From the NCBI GenBank assembly GCA_025997675.1, contig BNUX01000007.1:1-56864 (forward strand): a stretch of DNA of 56,864 nt, in the 5' to 3' direction. This document shows, one piece after another, positions 7,680 to 13,671 of this stretch (position 1 is the stretch's first letter; each line of letters opens with the position of its first letter). The translations under genes and the position numbers were made by a program. The stretch comes from Spirochaetia bacterium (GTDB taxonomy: Bacteria; Spirochaetota; Spirochaetia; Treponematales; Breznakiellaceae). The notes beneath the pieces are model-generated. The model was not told where the DNA came from, ran no database searches, and saw only the letters and a program-made list of their open reading frames with translations.

Positions 7680-7976
7680 TTAATCCAACTCATATTCATC
7701 TGATGATAAATATTCACTTAAAATTATCTCTTTCTTTCCTTTGTTATATTCCCTTTCAAGCAGCTCAACTTCATTTTCTGTCAATTTCACTATGGTAAGT
7801 TCTTTATACATTTCGGGGTTTTCAGCCTCTAATACTTTGTCATTGATATAAAAATCGGATATTTTTCTTTTCCACTCTACATATTGCGATATACAACCTT
7901 CAATATTTTTACTTTCATATTCATCCGGCTTGCTTGGAACTTTTTTAACATAATAGTCTAATGTCTTTTTTTTCAT
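7680..7976 (-). CDS. paralogous small acidic-tail protein 1
   Basis: First (3'-most) of three tandem relatives at 7680, 8016 and 8357. Each is about 95-98 aa, starts with a basic stretch and a tyrosine-rich strand ending near a KVP/QIP motif, has a helical middle with an aromatic 'Y..W/F....S' pattern, and ends in (D/E)YELD. This copy ends SSDEYELD. The ATG at 7976 is preceded by ACTAATT with 4 bases between and no Shine-Dalgarno. No known family is recognised. Tandem copies with diverged sequence suggest old duplication and diversification. Confidence 0.6.
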   Translation of the reverse strand: MKKKTLDYYVKKVPSKPDEYESKNIEGCISQYVEWKRKISDFYINDKVLEAENPEMYKELTIVKLTENEVELLEREYNKGKKEIILSEYLSSDEYELD

Positions 7977-7980
7977 TTTC

Positions 7981-7987
7981 AATTAGT
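7981..7987 (-). promoter_or_regulatory. ACTAATT start-proximal motif, copy 3
   Basis: ACTAATT on the coding strand 4 bases before ATG 7976. Confidence 0.45.
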
Positions 7988-8015
7988 GATGTTTTTGTAA
8001 AGACACCAAAGTTAT

Positions 8016-8312
8016 TTAATCCAACTCATAATCATCCGATAATAGTTTATCGTTAAAGGATTCGGCGAGTTCATCATAGAAAGTTTTTGTTATGCTATTT
8101 ATTTCTTTATCATTTAATTCTTCATTTACAAGTTTATCATACAGATCCGGGTATTCCTCCTTCAATCTCATGTCTCCTATGAAGTGGTCCGATATTGATT
8201 TTCTGAATATTTTATAGTCCGCAATCGCTTCTTCAAGAGAAAAATAAGTCAAGTCCTTATGAAGTTTTGGGATTTGATTTATGTAGTAGCGCCTTGACCT
8301 TTTCTTTTTCAT
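8016..8312 (-). CDS. paralogous small acidic-tail protein 2
   Basis: Middle member of the trio; 98 aa, N-terminus MKKKRSRRYYINQIPK, C-terminus LLSDDYELD. It aligns by eye with both neighbours over the tyrosine-rich start, the central 'DYK.FRKSISDHFIGD' helix and the tail. ACTAATT lies 4 bases upstream of the ATG. The three genes are separated by 39-44 bases, each with its own start motif, which argues for three separate leaderless promoters rather than one coupled operon. Confidence 0.6.
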   Translation of the reverse strand: MKKKRSRRYYINQIPKLHKDLTYFSLEEAIADYKIFRKSISDHFIGDMRLKEEYPDLYDKLVNEELNDKEINSITKTFYDELAESFNDKLLSDDYELD

Positions 8313-8316
8313 AGAT

Positions 8317-8323
8317 AATTAGT
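8317..8323 (-). promoter_or_regulatory. ACTAATT start-proximal motif, copy 4
   Basis: ACTAATT on the coding strand 4 bases before ATG 8312. Confidence 0.45.
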
Positions 8324-8356
8324 CGTCAAACAGCCGCCATAAGCCGATGATAAGTT

Positions 8357-8647
8357 TTAATCCAACTCATAATCGTCTGTATCCAGTTCTTCAATAAACC
8401 TTATACGAGATTTATTACGAAAACATCGTTTTACATTATCAATTTCTAATTTGGTGACTTCTCTCGTTAGCCTTTCCCAATATGCCGGATGTTTTTCTTT
8501 AAAATCTGTATCTGACAAATAGTAGTTTCTTATGGTCTCTTTCCAGTCCTTGTAGTCCTGTATCATACCTTCAAGAGTATCAGCATCAGATTCTCTCTTT
8601 GTATTTGGAACTTTATCCCTATAATAAACAATGTTTTTTATTATCAT
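8357..8647 (-). CDS. paralogous small acidic-tail protein 3
   Basis: Promoter-distal-named but first transcribed member of the trio. I place the start at ATG 8647 (MIIKNIVYYRDKVPN), because the frame upstream of it (to 8692) does not resemble the paralogs and because ACTAATT lies 5 bases before this ATG, as in the others. It ends ELDTDDYELD. The middle keeps the pattern 'DYKDWKETIRNYYLSD'. Function unknown. Confidence 0.6.
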   Translation of the reverse strand: MIIKNIVYYRDKVPNTKRESDADTLEGMIQDYKDWKETIRNYYLSDTDFKEKHPAYWERLTREVTKLEIDNVKRCFRNKSRIRFIEELDTDDYELD

Positions 8648-8652
8648 GTTGT

Positions 8653-8659
8653 AATTAGT
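8653..8659 (-). promoter_or_regulatory. ACTAATT start-proximal motif, copy 5
   Basis: ACTAATT on the coding strand 5 bases before ATG 8647. Confidence 0.45.
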
Positions 8660-8740
8660 ATTTCTGGGGAGCTGTGTATTGGCTGATGGCAAAATTGCGG
8701 GGGACTAATTAACCCCCCGCTTCGAGGTCAGTTATATGGT

Positions 8741-9079
8741 TCAGCGTGAGCGTGTAGTCTGCTGGTCGCTTGCCCCATGCTCCATCAACCAAGGAACGAT
8801 AACACTTTCAAGAAAAAAGCACTTGTCATAATTTCCACCAGACCTATCATCAGCCCAAATATAATCGCCAATGTAGGACACCGACATATTATTTTCGTCA
8901 AGCGTTTTAATATGATACACGCTCCCGCCACAACCACCAATGATAAAATGTTCGCCGGATAAGTTAATGTCGTTTGTTTTCGATACACTACCAACAAAAT
9001 TATATCCAGCATCAATAATACAACTACCTACATCAGCCACATCATAGATAAATGATGTTATGTTATTCAGTCTGCTCAT
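8741..9079 (-). CDS. hypothetical element protein (112 aa)
   Basis: AAGGAGG precedes ATG 9079, so this start is preferred over TTG 9085. The sequence is beta-rich with a glycine patch (EHFIIGGCGGSVYHI) and a C-terminal WLMEHGASDQQ. It lies immediately after the 9082-9327 gene in the same direction and is probably co-transcribed. No family recognised; the compact beta fold with a SVYH strand could be an immunity-type or plasmid accessory protein, which is only a guess. Confidence 0.55.
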   Translation of the reverse strand: MSRLNNITSFIYDVADVGSCIIDAGYNFVGSVSKTNDINLSGEHFIIGGCGGSVYHIKTLDENNMSVSYIGDYIWADDRSGGNYDKCFFLESVIVPWLMEHGASDQQTTRSR

Positions 9080-9081
9080 AG

Positions 9082-9327
9082 TCAAACCTCCTTGCTATGT
9101 TCAGCGACCGAAGCGTCAAGTAAGATGAACGATTCAATGTCATAAGATTTATTTGATTCCCATGTTAAATCATAATCTTTTCCGTCATCGCCCCTTGCAG
9201 GACTCCAAAACTTTTCGCTTCCTTTGATGTCTTCTGGGCCGGAAAGTGATGTCAGTTTAACGCCATTGACGGTAAAATAGACCGCCTCGTCATTTAACTC
9301 ATTCCAAGTGTATTCAATGTGTTCCAT
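9082..9327 (-). CDS. hypothetical element protein (81 aa)
   Basis: Start ATG 9327 follows AAGGAGG at good distance. The product is acidic, beta-rich and begins MEHIEYTWNELNDEAVYFTVNG. Its stop region overlaps the Shine-Dalgarno region of the next gene. A 7-bp hairpin (GGTATCC / GGATACC, 9349-9368) without a T run lies upstream and may be a processing or stability structure. Function not recognised. Confidence 0.55.
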   Translation of the reverse strand: MEHIEYTWNELNDEAVYFTVNGVKLTSLSGPEDIKGSEKFWSPARGDDGKDYDLTWESNKSYDIESFILLDASVAEHSKEV

Positions 9328-9381
9328 GTTGCCTCCTTTAAGTTTAGCGGTATCCAGATGAGGATACCACCAATAACAGAT

Positions 9382-9840
9382 TTAAGTGTCGTTCTTTTCC
9401 TCGGTTGAAAAGCCATATTTCCAGAAATGTTTAGGGTCTTTCTTGAAGAGTGCATCCTCTATGGTTTCCTCGTGGCAATAAAGGTCAAGATTTATCATCA
9501 GGTGCCTTTCAGGGATTTCAAGGCTGATGATTTCTTGACGGCTGATGTAGCCCCATTCAGAGTTGTGGAGGTCATTGTTGAGGATGGCGTAGCCGAAGAA
9601 GATGTCCTCCTCCTTGGAGTATTCGGCGATATACCAATCACAGCCACCGACAAAATAATGAAGGCTCAACGGGTGCCTTGCCTGTCCATCGGTATCATAA
9701 AGATTAGGGATCTTCGATACAAGGTCATTCATCCTTTTGACTTCGTTCTCGATGGCATCCGGTGTTTCCATCATCACCTTGTATTGCGACTTTGGAAGAA
9801 ACCGGATCAGGTCATCGGAAGGTAAAACAATGTCGCTCAT
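9382..9840 (-). CDS. DUF2958 family protein
   Basis: The segment PLSLHYFVGGCDWYIAEY followed by FGYAILNNDLHNSEWGYIS near residues 57-100 is the hallmark of DUF2958, a family spread on plasmids and integrative conjugative elements, function unknown. Length (152 aa) fits. The start overlaps the ssb stop as ATGA, so translation is coupled to ssb. Confidence 0.8.
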   Translation of the reverse strand: MSDIVLPSDDLIRFLPKSQYKVMMETPDAIENEVKRMNDLVSKIPNLYDTDGQARHPLSLHYFVGGCDWYIAEYSKEEDIFFGYAILNNDLHNSEWGYISRQEIISLEIPERHLMINLDLYCHEETIEDALFKKDPKHFWKYGFSTEEKNDT

Positions 9841-10175
9841 TTCGCCACCTTAAAATCGGGCCGGAACTCTACATGCTCGGCGATTATGATGATTTTGGAC
9901 TGCTCCTTACCCTTGGCATCCGCCCATTTCTTCTGTTGAAGCCGTCCAACCACCCGGACACCCCGGCCTTCTTGTCCCAGCCTATGGCAACTTTCCGCCA
10001 GCTTTCCATAGACTTCCACATCGAAGATGCTGACTTCCTTCTCAATCTTGGACTTCACCCGGTAGAACTGATTTGACGCAATGGAAAAAGTGCAAAACGG
10101 CTTACCATTTGTGTCCTGGAAGGCAGGCTTTTCGACCAACACACCTTCCGCTATCACGGAATTAAGATTATTCAT
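9837..10175 (-). CDS. ssb: single-stranded DNA-binding protein lacking the acidic C-terminal tip
   Basis: An OB-fold SSB: MNNLNSVIAEGVLVEKPAF at the start, the FSIASNQFYR strand, the EVSIFDVEVYGKLAESC strand and RVVGRLQQKKW near residue 80. Such proteins cover single-stranded DNA in replication and conjugation. At 112 aa it consists of the OB domain only and ends FRPDFKVAK. It has neither the disordered linker nor the acidic DDDIPF-type tip by which typical SSBs recruit partners. ATG 10175 with GAGGTG five bases upstream is preferred to GTG 10181. A perfect TATGTAAGCATA lies 17 bases upstream. Confidence 0.85.
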   Translation of the reverse strand: MNNLNSVIAEGVLVEKPAFQDTNGKPFCTFSIASNQFYRVKSKIEKEVSIFDVEVYGKLAESCHRLGQEGRGVRVVGRLQQKKWADAKGKEQSKIIIIAEHVEFRPDFKVAK

Positions 10176-10191
10176 AAACACCTCTGGTGCT

Positions 10192-10203
10192 TATGTAAGC
10201 ATA
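10192..10203 (-). promoter_or_regulatory. element motif TATGTAAGCATA, copy 4
   Basis: Perfect 12-bp copy in front of ssb. The string GGAGGTAT is found a further 36 bases upstream (10239-10246), as upstream of copy 2. Confidence 0.5.
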
Positions 10204-10259
10204 AAGATTTCATTTTCCTAAAAAGATAAACTTAAATAGGAGGTATCGTTTTGGAATGA

Positions 10260-10415
10260 TTATTTAATTTGACAACCACGGCTTTCTGCGATTTTAAGGT
10301 TTTCCGCTGATATGTCAGCACCTATTCCAACACGGCCTAATTTGGATGCCGCTAACAGGAAGGTTCCGATTCCAACGATTGCATATTCTAAAATCAATAG
10401 TAAAAATATCTGAAC
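10260..10415 (-). pseudogene. remnant of a DNA methyltransferase C-terminus
   Basis: A 51-codon minus frame without a proper start ends in AIVGIGTFLLAASKLGR followed by GIGADISAENLKIAESRG. This matches the end of N4/N6 DNA methyltransferases, where 'DPFxGSGTTlvAAkkLGR.yiGiei...y..iA..R' carries SAM-binding motif I; here the DPF and GSG have decayed (to YAI and GIG). Nothing upstream continues the gene. It lies just downstream of the large ParB-like gene, a pair often found together in phages and islands. I read it as a degraded relic. Confidence 0.6.
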
Positions 10416-10449
10416 TGTCTATACTGAAGTTGCTTAACACCCTCTTATT

Positions 10450-11844
10450 TTATTCTTTATGCTTTTTTTTATACATAGGAGTATGTCCAAAATGGTGTTT
10501 TTCATAAAACAAATTATATTCCTCCAACCATTTTTTAACTTGTTTTGGTTTGTTTGTTAATTTTCCTTCTTCTATAAAAGATTCTGATAAAAAGAAAGAC
10601 AAATATTCAGTGCCAAGAATCCTTTGAATTGTTTCTTCATTTTTACTCATTTTTTTTACCTTAATTTCAGACGCCGTAACTGCCTTTTTGCCCTTGAAAA
10701 AATTGTAGGTTTTTTTTAGTTCTTCTTGGTCCTTAAAAATCTTATTTACTGGTGTAATACTGCCAAAAAGGAAATAAGTTTCTTTTACTGTGTTATCATC
10801 ATCACCAATAACTGCAATACCCTTAAAAGGATATTTTTTATTATTTTTCCTGATGAATGATACCATCACATCATCTTTCACTAATTTAACCAATAGTGCA
10901 TCTGGCTCGCCAGTTATTTCTGTTCCATCAACCGGGTTAATAAACAGACATCCCGGTTCATTTTGTATGGGTTCTGTTGGATTAGTTTCGTTGATTACAG
11001 GGATAGTCTCCATAGATATTTCCTTTTTATGAGTTTTTGCTTTTTCGGGAATAGTCAAAACTTTTGTTTTAACAAAATTGTCAAAGATTTTAAGTGCGGT
11101 CTCTTTCTCCAATGAGGCTAATGTTTCCATGTCTTTTGTAGAAGCATTAACTTCACCTTTAAGAATCTGGTTTTCTATCCCTTCTGTAATAGATAATCCT
11201 ATGTTTTTAAGATTAGCAATGGCATCCCTTCTATCTTTATCTGCCCGTTCAACCGTCCTTGGCGAAACCCCATTTTCAGCGGCAACTTGTTCAGCAGCCT
11301 TTCCTTTTGGTGGAGCGCCATTTTGACGCTCCACCTCAATGTGCTGGTTTCCGTGAAAGGTCGGTTTCTGTTGAAGCAGTTGTTTTTTTATACTTAATAA
11401 ATCATGTTGTTCATCTAACGATAAGTTTCTTCTGCCAAGTTGCTCATTGACGATAAAAAGGTAAGCATCATCTTCTGAAACAAACTCTGCAAACTGAATC
11501 GGAACTGATTTAAAGCCTAACATCTGGGCAATTTCAAATCTGTTATGGCCGTCAATAATAATGCATTCATAATTATTATTATCAATTGCTCTCATCCATA
11601 CCTTGATAGGAGTAGCAATACCGCCAAAAACCTTGATATTATCTAAAAGTTCTTTCCGTTCAGAATCAGTCTGTTTCCGAAAGGCATTCTTAAATCTTTC
11701 AATGGTTTTTATACTGTTTATAGGAGCATTATAGACAGCATTGTCAATTTTATTGATGGTGGTATTTGTATTAGGTATTATGAGATCTTCATTGATAAAC
11801 TCAATTGCCCCTATGGTTTTCGCTTTTTCCTTCAAAGTTATCAT
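10450..11844 (-). CDS. large ParB-like nuclease-fold protein (464 aa)
   Basis: The N-terminal 200 residues form a ParB/sulfiredoxin domain: IIIDGHNRFEIAQMLG (near residues 94-109) is the family's GHxR-like motif, followed by 'NEQLGRRNLS' and an HTH-like segment (AAEQVAAENGVSPRTVERADK). The C-terminal half, beginning with a proline/threonine-rich linker, is unrecognised. Proteins of this kind on mobile elements are usually regulators or partners of adjacent DNA methyltransferases. It starts with ATGA overlap to the 46-aa frame upstream. The element therefore has two different ParB-fold proteins; only the 899-1735 copy has a ParA. Confidence 0.75.
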   Translation of the reverse strand: MITLKEKAKTIGAIEFINEDLIIPNTNTTINKIDNAVYNAPINSIKTIERFKNAFRKQTDSERKELLDNIKVFGGIATPIKVWMRAIDNNNYECIIIDGHNRFEIAQMLGFKSVPIQFAEFVSEDDAYLFIVNEQLGRRNLSLDEQHDLLSIKKQLLQQKPTFHGNQHIEVERQNGAPPKGKAAEQVAAENGVSPRTVERADKDRRDAIANLKNIGLSITEGIENQILKGEVNASTKDMETLASLEKETALKIFDNFVKTKVLTIPEKAKTHKKEISMETIPVINETNPTEPIQNEPGCLFINPVDGTEITGEPDALLVKLVKDDVMVSFIRKNNKKYPFKGIAVIGDDDNTVKETYFLFGSITPVNKIFKDQEELKKTYNFFKGKKAVTASEIKVKKMSKNEETIQRILGTEYLSFFLSESFIEEGKLTNKPKQVKKWLEEYNLFYEKHHFGHTPMYKKKHKE

Positions 11845-11981
11845 ACAAAATCCTTTTGCTTTTCTCTGAATTGGATTAAACCAATAGCGATAGGTAAATT
11901 GTCAATAAAGCCCTTTATTTCTCTGGGATTCGATGGGATGCCGCCCCTTATGATGGTGGAAAGTCCCTTTGATTCAGCCAT
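11841..11981 (-). CDS. very small protein (46 aa) coupled to ParB-like gene
   Basis: ATG at 11981 opens MAESKGLSTIIRGGIPSNP and continues to a TGA sharing ATGA with the ParB-like start. Such overlaps are typical of real, co-translated genes. The upstream GGAA is a weak Shine-Dalgarno. The RGGIPSNPREIKGFI segment suggests a folded or partner-binding peptide but no family is recognised. Confidence 0.5.
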   Translation of the reverse strand: MAESKGLSTIIRGGIPSNPREIKGFIDNLPIAIGLIQFREKQKDFV

Positions 11982-12077
11982 AGTCCGCTCATTCCTTTTC
12001 CAAGAGGTTCTAGAAATATATCACGCTAAAATGGGGTTAGGCAACCCTACGGCCTAAAACCAATGAGAAAAAGTAAT

Positions 12078-12240
12078 ACATAGAAATGTTTTTATACTCA
12101 CACAAGAAGCGACAAAAGAGATACAAATACCTTAACCTATCTAATACAGAGGCTTGGAATGTTCTTGACAAAAGACATACAGAAGCCTTAAACTTTAAGC
12201 AATTCTATGTAAAGGGAGGCCAATACATAGTTTAATACAT
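12078..12240. other. gene-free element edge with AATACATAG repeats
   Basis: Between 11982 and 12288 no gene is supported. The stretch holds a 6-bp hairpin (TTAGGC / GCCTAA, 12037-12057) and three direct AATACATAG copies (near 12080, 12224 and 12234), two of them close to the tRNA-Ala relic. These may be arm-type recombination sites or chance AT-rich repeats. Confidence 0.3.
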
Positions 12241-12288
12241 AGGGGGAATGCGATTTTGTAAGTCGTTATCCTATAACGAATTACATGG

Positions 12289-12330
12289 TTCGCAATCAAT
12301 AGGTCACCGGTTCGAATCCGGTATTCTCCA
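12289..12330 (+). tRNA. 3' half of tRNA-Ala (CGC loop), probable attachment site
   Basis: The sequence TTCGCAATCAATAGGTC reads as anticodon loop (CGC), 3' anticodon strand and variable loop. A perfect T-arm follows (ACCGG/TTCGAAT/CCGGT), then acceptor strand ATTCTCC and discriminator A. No CCA is encoded, in line with the nearby cca gene. A seven-base GGGGAAT at 12243-12249 could pair with the acceptor strand, including the G3-U70 pair that marks tRNA-Ala, but no normal D-arm or 5' anticodon strand (expected ATTGA) lies between. The most likely reading is an att site left by integration in a tRNA-Ala gene, the intact copy being at the other end of the element. Confidence 0.55.
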
Positions 12331-12360
12331 ATAGAAAGGCAACTTTCGGCTATGGGGGGC

Positions 12361-12389
12361 TTGTCAAGCCTGACATCATTTGCTATAGT
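12361..12389 (+). promoter_or_regulatory. sigma-70-type promoter of rpmF-acpP-rnc
   Basis: TTGTCA (12361-12366), 17-base spacer, TATAGT (12384-12389); start of rpmF 39 bases further on. Confidence 0.7.
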
Positions 12390-12428
12390 GTCCAGATTAC
12401 GGTTTAAATTATAAGTGAGGTTTCTAAA

Positions 12429-12617
12429 ATGGCTGTACCCAGATCGAAAACGTCGAAAGCCCGGACCCGCCGCCGGCAATCAATCAATATGAAACTGACC
12501 GCCCCCACCCTGATTGAATGCAGCACCTGCGGTAACCGGGTCCTGCCTCACCGGGTGTGCCCCAAATGCGGGTTCTACCGGGGTAAGCAGGTAATCATTC
12601 CGGACGCAAAGGTTTAA
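12429..12617 (+). CDS. rpmF: 50S ribosomal protein L32
   Basis: 62 aa. MAVPRSKTSKARTRRRQSI is the classic L32 start, and the zinc-binding cysteines are present as CSTCGNRVLPHRVCPKCG. L32 is a component of the large subunit near the peptidyl-transferase region. First gene of the rpmF-acpP-rnc cluster, a common bacterial arrangement linking translation and lipid synthesis. First clearly chromosomal gene to the right of the element. Confidence 0.97.
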   Translation: MAVPRSKTSKARTRRRQSINMKLTAPTLIECSTCGNRVLPHRVCPKCGFYRGKQVIIPDAKV

Positions 12618-12689
12618 CGTGCAGTATTCCAGGTTCTGGAAAGCGCGTTACAACATGGTATAAGTAGCAATGTGGAGGAAGAGACAATT

Positions 12690-12926
12690 ATGGATGAATT
12701 GTTTGAGAAGATGAAGAAGCTTATTGCGGATAAGCTGGAGATTGACGAGGGGAAGATAAGTTTGGACGCTTCTTTCCGTCAGGACCTGGGCGCCGATAGT
12801 CTGGACACCTATGAATTAGTCTATGCTATTGAGGAAGAGATGGGGATTTCCATCCCCGATGAGAAGGCCAACGAGTTTGAAACCGTTCGGGATGCTTACG
12901 AATTCATCAAAGAAAATCAAAAATAA
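12690..12926 (+). CDS. acpP: acyl carrier protein
   Basis: 78 aa, acidic, with the phosphopantetheine serine in DLGADSLDTYELV. ACP carries growing acyl chains in fatty-acid synthesis. ATG 12690 behind GGAGGAA is the natural start; the frame upstream to GTG 12672 only adds five unrelated residues. The 3' end overlaps rnc by 35 bases. Confidence 0.96.
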   Translation: MDELFEKMKKLIADKLEIDEGKISLDASFRQDLGADSLDTYELVYAIEEEMGISIPDEKANEFETVRDAYEFIKENQK

Positions 12927-13656
12927 GTTCCCGGAGGTCTCCCTTCCGGCACTTAGCCCAGAGCGAAAAAAGGAATTGGCGGCGTTTATCAGGACCGCCG
13001 GGTTCAGGTTCAGGCGCCTTGAGCTACTGAACCTTTCTTTCGTACACCGGTCGGTGGCCAACGAATCGGGGCTGCGGCACAACAATGAGCGGCTGGAATT
13101 CCTGGGGGACGCCATCCTGGGGGCCGTAAGCGCCGACCTGCTGTACCGGGGGCTGAGCGATAAATCGGAGGGGGAACTGGCCAAGATCAAGTCTGTGGTG
13201 GTTTCCGCAGATGTTCTTTCCGGCATTGCCCTGGAACTGCAAATCGACAAACTGCTGATCCTGGGCCGGGGGGAGGAGCTTTCCGGGGGCAGGGCCAAAA
13301 ACGCCATTCTGGCGGACGCCCTGGAAGCCCTGATTGGCGCCCTCTACCTGGATTCGGGGTATAAAGCGGCCTATACCTTTGTAAGCCGCCGTATTGGCCC
13401 GGAAATTAGCCGGGTCCTGGATAACCGCCACCACCGGGATTACAAGTCCCTGCTGCAGGAACTGTCCCAGCATGTGTACCACCGGTACCCGGATTACCGT
13501 CTGGTAAAACAGAGCGGGCCGGAGCATGACCGGCTTTTCTGGATTGAGGTGATAGTGGACGGGAAGGTGTTCGGGCCGGGGATGGGGAAGAACAAGAAAA
13601 CAGCGGAACAGGAAGCGGCGCGGATTGCCTATGAGACATTAATCCTTGAAGCGTAA
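12892..13656 (+). CDS. rnc: ribonuclease III
   Basis: Cleaves double-stranded RNA in rRNA processing and mRNA decay. The catalytic signature NERLEFLGDAILG lies near residue 59 and the second acidic cluster DALEALIGALY near 140; the C-terminal third is a double-stranded RNA-binding domain ending in KNKKTAEQEAARIAYETL. The most likely start is ATG 12892 inside acpP; an upstream ATG would give an N-terminus that is only out-of-frame acpP. Confidence 0.95.
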   Translation: MLTNSSKKIKNKFPEVSLPALSPERKKELAAFIRTAGFRFRRLELLNLSFVHRSVANESGLRHNNERLEFLGDAILGAVSADLLYRGLSDKSEGELAKIKSVVVSADVLSGIALELQIDKLLILGRGEELSGGRAKNAILADALEALIGALYLDSGYKAAYTFVSRRIGPEISRVLDNRHHRDYKSLLQELSQHVYHRYPDYRLVKQSGPEHDRLFWIEVIVDGKVFGPGMGKNKKTAEQEAARIAYETLILEA

Positions 13657-13671
13657 GGCGGCCCCTTCAGT

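Noticed and set aside
12243..12330. A complete functional tRNA-Ala
   Set aside because: The acceptor strands can pair, but no D-arm or 5' anticodon strand can be built between them.
12195..12479. A minus-strand protein with IRTGDLLIAN covering the tRNA-Ala remnant
   Set aside because: It is the translation of the reverse strand of tRNA and rpmF sequence, a common annotation artefact.
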